From Caldifarciminota bacterium (GTDB taxonomy: Bacteria > Hydrothermota > UBA3072 > B12-G15): a DNA stretch of 6,641 nucleotides. The first letter of the stretch is position 1. Each line of letters begins with the position of its first letter. The position numbers and the translations under genes are program-made. Below the pieces are notes generated by a model. The model worked only from the letters and a program-made list of their open reading frames with translations. It made no database searches and had not been told where the DNA came from. Location: the NCBI GenBank assembly GCA_021163525.1, contig JAGGTX010000106.1, positions 1 to 6,641 on the forward strand, given 5' to 3'. Positions 4,486 through 6,641 of the stretch are shown in pieces.

Positions 4486-6641
4486 TTTTCCTCCCCTGCT
4501 TCTGCAGTTTGCATCTCATATTTTTCAGGCCTCAATGCCGCCTCTATCATTGCATATATCTGCTCTGATGTGAATCCCTTTTGTTCCATTGCACCTGATG
4601 GGCATGCAGCAATACATGCCCCACATCCCTTACACAGAGCCTCATTAACAACCGCCTTTTTCTTTTCAGGTTCATTCTCCCTGGGAACAATCTCTATTGC
4701 ACTGTATTCACAAACAGGTTCACAGATTCCACACCCATCACACATATCCTCATTAACTGCTGCAATGGTTGGCTCTGCCCTATACCTGGGTTTAGATATG
4801 ATGGTCTGGGCCCTTGCAGCAGCAGCCTTAGCCTGAACAATTGTCTCATCTATGAACTTTGGCGAGTGTGCGAGCCCGGCAAGAAAAATACCCTCTGTTG
4901 CAAAGTCAACGGGCCTTAGTTTTACATGCGCCTCAAGGAAAAAGCCATCTTCATTCAGGGGAACTTTAAATTTCTTTGCAAGTTCATCATTTGCCTCATC
5001 AGGCACAATACCTGTTGAGAGAACAACCATATCTGCTGGTATCTCAATCCAGTCTCCAAGGATTTCATCATAGGTCTTCACAAAGAGTTTTTCACCCTTC
5101 TTATGAACCTCTGGTTTTCTATCGTCCGAGTATCTCAGGAAGAGTGCACCCAGTTCCCTGACTTCATTGTACCACTTTTCTCTGAACCCATAGGTCCTTA
5201 TATCCTTATTAAGAATAAATATCTGGGTTTCTGGTTTCTGTTCAAGTATTTTTTTCGCATTCTTCACTGCTGCTGTGCAGCATATCCTTGAACACCATGG
5301 GTGTTTATCATTCCTTGAACCAACACACTGTATCATCACAATGTTCTTAATATCCTTCAGTTTCAGTTTTCCCTTTGCTATCTTTTCCTCAAGTTCGTGC
5401 TGTGTAAGTACGCGTTTATCTTTTCCATACATGTATTCATCAGGTTCGTATGCCTTTGCACCCGTTGCAATAATAACAACACCATGTTCAATCACCTCTT
5501 CCTTTCCATCAACCTTCACGGTTGTTTTATAATTTCCAACAAACCCTTCAACCTTTTCAACCTCTGCATTGGTGATAACCCTTATTCTTGGGTTTGTCTT
5601 TACCTGATTCACAAGGGAGAACAGGTATGACTGGACATCCTCGGTCCATGTGGTGTAGTAAATATTATTCAATCTTCCACCAAGTTTATCTGTCTTTTCA
5701 ACAAGCACAACATCAAACCCTGCCTTTGCAATATCAAGTGCACTCACCATGCCAGCCAGACCACCCCCAATCACAAGTGCAGACTGGTTCACAGGAAGAT
5801 ACATCTCCTGCAGTGGGAAGAGATACCTTGCCTTGGCAACCGCCATCCTGACAAGGTCCTTTGCCTTCTCTGTTGCCTTCTCCCTGTCATGCATATGAAT
5901 CCATGAACATTGTTCCCTTATGTTTGCCATCTCAAATAGATACGGGTTCAATCCTGCGTCTTTAAGGGTCTCCTGGAACAGGGGTTCATGTGTCCTTGGA
6001 GTGCATGAGGCAACAACAACCCTGTTCAGGTTCTTTTCCTTGATCATCTTTGTTATTTTTCTTTGTGTATCCTGGGAACAGGTATAGAGATTATGTTCTG
6101 CATGCACAACATATGGAAGTGTCTTTGCATATTCAGCAACTGCAGGAACATCCACATATGCACCAATGTTTATACCACAATGGCAGATAAACACACCTAT
6201 CCTGGGCTCTTCACCTGTAACATCCCTCTGCGGTGGATATGTTTTCTCCTTTATGAGAGTCCCACGTGCCGTGCTCAATAGTGAAGACACCTCTGCAACT
6301 GCTGCTGAGCCCTGCATAACGCTCTCGGGGATGTCCTTTGGTCCCTGTAGTGCACCAGCAACAAAAATCCCATCCCTGGATGTCTTTAATGGATTTGCCT
6401 CAGTTGTTCTTATGAACCCATACTCATTCGGTTCTATATCAAAGATATTCACAAACTCAGATGTTTTCTTTGCAGGTTCAAGCCCTATTGAAAGAACAAC
6501 AAGCCCGAACCTCTCCTCATGGAGTTTCCCATCCTTCTCATACTTCACAATGATGTCTTTTGTCTCAGGGTCCTCAAGGAGTTCAGAAACCCTGCACCTC
6601 ACATACCTGACACCTGCATTCTTCTCCGCATTCACATAGTA
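4482..6641 (-). CDS. hdrA: Tandem (double-module) HdrA, flavin-based electron-bifurcating subunit; 5' end beyond window
   Basis: The frame is open to the right edge, so the N-terminus is missing; 719 residues are visible (numbered here from the first full codon). Residues 1 to about 124 are the end of an HdrA/thioredoxin-reductase-like FAD module (VVLSIG near 48, GIFVAGALQGPKDIPES near 91-107). From about 147 a second HdrA begins: a CHCG N-terminal domain (C153, C155, further Cys at 188, 213, 245), a Rossmann FAD site GGGLAG (292-297) with the acidic residue E315, QCVGSR with CSRICC (439-455), GIFLAG near 584, and a C-terminal 2x[4Fe-4S] ferredoxin (C634/637/640/644 and C670/673/676/680). In the family, HdrA FAD bifurcates electrons from MvhD to HdrC/HdrB and to ferredoxin in the cytoplasm. 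The second module lacks the inserted ferredoxin domain of canonical HdrA, and the first lacks a C-terminal ferredoxin. It overlaps mvhD by 4 bases. The HdrA identity is very secure; the total length is unknown. Confidence 0.96.
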   Translation of the reverse strand, partial: YYVNAEKNAGVRYVRCRVSELLEDPETKDIIVKYEKDGKLHEERFGLVVLSIGLEPAKKTSEFVNIFDIEPNEYGFIRTTEANPLKTSRDGIFVAGALQGPKDIPESVMQGSAAVAEVSSLLSTARGTLIKEKTYPPQRDVTGEEPRIGVFICHCGINIGAYVDVPAVAEYAKTLPYVVHAEHNLYTCSQDTQRKITKMIKEKNLNRVVVASCTPRTHEPLFQETLKDAGLNPYLFEMANIREQCSWIHMHDREKATEKAKDLVRMAVAKARYLFPLQEMYLPVNQSALVIGGGLAGMVSALDIAKAGFDVVLVEKTDKLGGRLNNIYYTTWTEDVQSYLFSLVNQVKTNPRIRVITNAEVEKVEGFVGNYKTTVKVDGKEEVIEHGVVIIATGAKAYEPDEYMYGKDKRVLTQHELEEKIAKGKLKLKDIKNIVMIQCVGSRNDKHPWCSRICCTAAVKNAKKILEQKPETQIFILNKDIRTYGFREKWYNEVRELGALFLRYSDDRKPEVHKKGEKLFVKTYDEILGDWIEIPADMVVLSTGIVPDEANDELAKKFKVPLNEDGFFLEAHVKLRPVDFATEGIFLAGLAHSPKFIDETIVQAKAAAARAQTIISKPRYRAEPTIAAVNEDMCDGCGICEPVCEYSAIEIVPRENEPEKKKAVVNEALCKGCGACIAACPSGAMEQKGFTSEQIYAMIEAALRPEKYEMQTAEAGEEK
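4490..4494 (-). promoter_or_regulatory. Shine-Dalgarno site for mvhD
   Basis: GGAGG within the last hdrA codons, four bases (AAAA) before the mvhD ATG that overlaps the hdrA stop. It supports coupled translation of mvhD. Confidence 0.75.

Noticed and set aside
6633..6635. GTG as the start of hdrA
   Set aside because: The same frame continues to the window edge, and this residue falls in the middle of an HdrA FAD domain by family comparison, so it is an internal valine.
6166..6639. 157-residue open frame on the plus strand
   Set aside because: It is antisense to the hdrA coding sequence, which has clear domain matches; no ribosome binding site or domain supports it.
1..6641. tRNA, rRNA, CRISPR, insertion sequence or terminator
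   Set aside because: The window is filled by seven coding regions with at most 9 non-coding bases between them; no repeats or hairpin-plus-T-run outside coding sequence were seen.

Overview
All recognisable genes lie on the minus strand and read from the right edge to the left edge as one tightly packed unit. In order they are: the 3' part of an unusually long hdrA, then mvhD, mvhG, mvhA, a [NiFe]-hydrogenase maturation endopeptidase, hdrC, and the 5' part of hdrB. Junctions are ATGA overlaps, short overlaps or gaps of at most 9 bases. There is no room for an internal promoter or terminator outside coding sequence, so this is almost certainly the interior of a single operon. Both ends run past the window.

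Together the genes encode a complete H2-oxidising, electron-bifurcating MvhADG-HdrABC type complex. By analogy with the characterised methanogen complex, H2 is split at the Ni-Fe site of MvhA. Electrons pass through the three Fe-S clusters of MvhG and the [2Fe-2S] protein MvhD to the FAD of HdrA. There they divide between a low-potential carrier (ferredoxin) and, through HdrC, the noncubane-cluster subunit HdrB, which reduces a disulfide-type acceptor. The embedded protease would mature MvhA. The metal-ligand motifs visible in every subunit are intact. HdrB is cut by the window edge before its last CxxC.

The most notable feature is HdrA. The visible 719 residues contain the end of one HdrA-type flavoprotein module, followed in the same frame by a second, almost complete HdrA. 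The first module stops without the usual C-terminal ferredoxin domain. The second has the CHCG-type N-terminal domain, the FAD domain and the C-terminal 2x[4Fe-4S] domain, but lacks the inserted ferredoxin domain of canonical HdrA. This is a tandem, division-of-labour HdrA.

Organism: a strict anaerobe with hydrogen metabolism. In the stretches read by hand, arginine is coded almost only by AGA/AGG, and ATA is common for isoleucine. That fits an archaeon (for example Archaeoglobales-like) or a thermophilic or sulfate-reducing-type bacterium. The operon layout, with no MvhB polyferredoxin gene after mvhA, differs from classical hydrogenotrophic methanogens. The window alone does not settle the domain of life or the physiological acceptor. 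There is no gene-free stretch longer than 9 bases, and no RNA genes, mobile elements or CRISPR repeats were seen.
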